A stretch of 64,000 nt of DNA from Pararge aegeria. Lineage: Eukaryota > Arthropoda > Insecta > Lepidoptera > Nymphalidae. Of this stretch, positions 63,251 to 64,000 are shown piece by piece. Position 1 is the first letter of the stretch. The number at the start of each line of letters is the position of its first letter. The position numbers and the translations under genes were made by a program. Below the pieces are notes generated by a model, which was not told the origin of the DNA, did not search any database, and was given only the letters and a program-made list of their open reading frames with translations. Location: assembly GCF_905163445.1 (NCBI RefSeq), contig NC_053194.1, positions 14,302,921 to 14,366,920 of the forward strand, in the 5' to 3' direction.

Positions 63251-63387
63251 GTCCAACCCACATCTGTAACAGCGTTCGCGTTTGCGTCCTGCGTGGCGAC
63301 CAATGGCTACGTCCGTTTGAGCTGGCGTCATTTGATTAGATGCAAGCAGGTCGCAAATTTCAACGCTGCTAAATATGCGAGTTGGAC
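63251..63387. repeat. Imperfect inverted-repeat element, probable MITE
   Basis: GTCCAACCCACATCTGTAAC at the left mirrors a right end whose complement reads GTCCAACTCGCATATTTAGC. Pairing continues through CAGCGTT. The interior is unusually GC-rich for this window (GCGTCCTGCGTGGCGACC). Confidence 0.5.
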
Positions 63388-63399
63388 GCTGCGTCGTGT

Positions 63400-63880
63400 C
63401 CTTTGCTTTATGTCCATAGTAGTAATAATAATAATTCCGATAGTTAAGGTAGTCTAGAAGGGATTACTTTTAGGGATTTTTTTTTTGGTGTGGCAACCCT
63501 ACGATTAACAGCTTTTGTTTTAATTATTATTTTTTGTGTTTTGATTGCCCAAATCCAATTTAATCGTTTTAATTAAACGTCTAACAGTGTAATACATCTT
63601 TAGTTTAGTGCAAAGTGCTGTAACAAAAGTTTTCTCGTCAATTTAACAAGTGACAGTTAGGTCAGTACAAATTGAATTTATAACAATTGTTTTGTAGATA
63701 TTTCGGTGTTCTAAGACTTGCATTAGATTAAAGGCAACTATTTGTCACGCTGAATATCATTAGAAGTGTTTGCAATTGCACGTTATTCTTGAGTAACGTT
63801 ACATTTGCTAGCACAACACAACTGTCATTTTGTGTTCTTTTGACTGATAGCTCCTTCTTAAAAGCAACTCTAGTGATGAA
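63400..63880 (+). promoter_or_regulatory. 5' flank and leader of the terminal gene
   Basis: No repeats recognised. TCAGTAC at 63663-63669 fits an initiator and would give a leader of about 215 bases. There is no TATA box. Short upstream ATGs occur in the last bases before the start (63876, stopping within three codons). Confidence 0.3.
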
Positions 63881-64000
63881 ATGATGACCCGTAGAGCCTT
63901 ACTAGCACGTCAGGAACAATCTAAACTTCAACTGGCCTTAAAAGAACTAAAGGCAAGCAAGGAGCTATGTAGCCAACTGAACAGTGAGAGAGATGACAAT
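63881..64000 (+). CDS. First coding exon of a probable coiled-coil protein, cut by window end
   Basis: Forty codons from ATG ATG at 63881 run open to the last base. The peptide starts MMTRRALLARQEQSKLQLAL and continues with repeated Leu/Lys/Glu residues spaced as in an amphipathic helix (KELKASKELCSQLNSERDDN). Codon use is balanced and less AT-biased than the flanks, and the 500 bases upstream are free of recognisable transposons, unlike most of the window. I cannot name the gene from 40 residues. An upstream ATG at 63876 overlaps out of frame and stops at once. Confidence 0.6.
   Translation, partial: MMTRRALLARQEQSKLQLALKELKASKELCSQLNSERDDN

Noticed and set aside
63198..63330. Minus-strand frame with a C-x-x-C pair and a donor-like GTAAGT that joins in phase to the candidate exon at 62925-63081
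   Set aside because: Most of it lies inside the imperfect inverted repeat at 63251-63387, so it is more likely MITE sequence than a first exon.

Overview
This looks like nuclear DNA of a lepidopteran, most likely a butterfly. It is AT-rich, has no bacterial-style gene packing, and is crowded with repeat classes I know from moth and butterfly genomes: Helitrons that start TC-CCTACTAATATTATAAATG and end CTAG, tRNA-derived SINEs with intact A and B boxes (one family resembles the Metulj SINEs of nymphalid butterflies), RTE-like and CR1/Jockey-like LINE fragments, and short terminal-inverted-repeat elements of hAT and Tc1/mariner type. Assignments to families rest on recall of motifs, not on a search.

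Layout. 1-1.7 kb: a Helitron end, then the likely first intron and first coding exon (signal peptide plus a perfect splice donor) of a minus-strand gene that leaves the window to the left. 1.8-6.5 kb: unexplained AT-rich DNA with SINEs, an hAT-type MITE and LINE tails. 6.5-11.9 kb: a full-length I-clade non-LTR retrotransposon flanked by a target-site duplication. ORF2 (endonuclease, reverse transcriptase, RNase H) is open over 1250 codons; ORF1 is broken by one in-frame stop. 12-23 kb: SINEs, a mariner-type MITE and LINE pieces. 23.8-26.6 kb: a 5'-truncated CR1/Jockey-superfamily LINE with an 857-codon open reading frame on the minus strand. 26.6-59 kb: a dense graveyard of nested SINEs, Helitrons, RTE 3' ends, MITEs, a 45-bp minisatellite and an unfamiliar foldback family. 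59.3-59.8 kb: a compact gene with TATA box and initiator encoding an unrecognised basic 67-residue protein. 60.5-62.6 kb: more MITEs and SINEs. 63.9 kb to the end: the first coding exon of a plus-strand gene for a probable coiled-coil protein, cut by the window edge.

The host genes visible are therefore three partial or very small ones; nearly everything else recognisable is transposon-derived. The two large LINEs carry the machinery that could mobilise SINEs. Several insertions can be ordered in time because they interrupt one another and carry target-site duplications. The most interesting items are the nearly intact I-clade element, the small TATA-driven gene, and the CGCGGAGTATA foldback family, which has seven copies here, two with clean 12-13 bp duplications.
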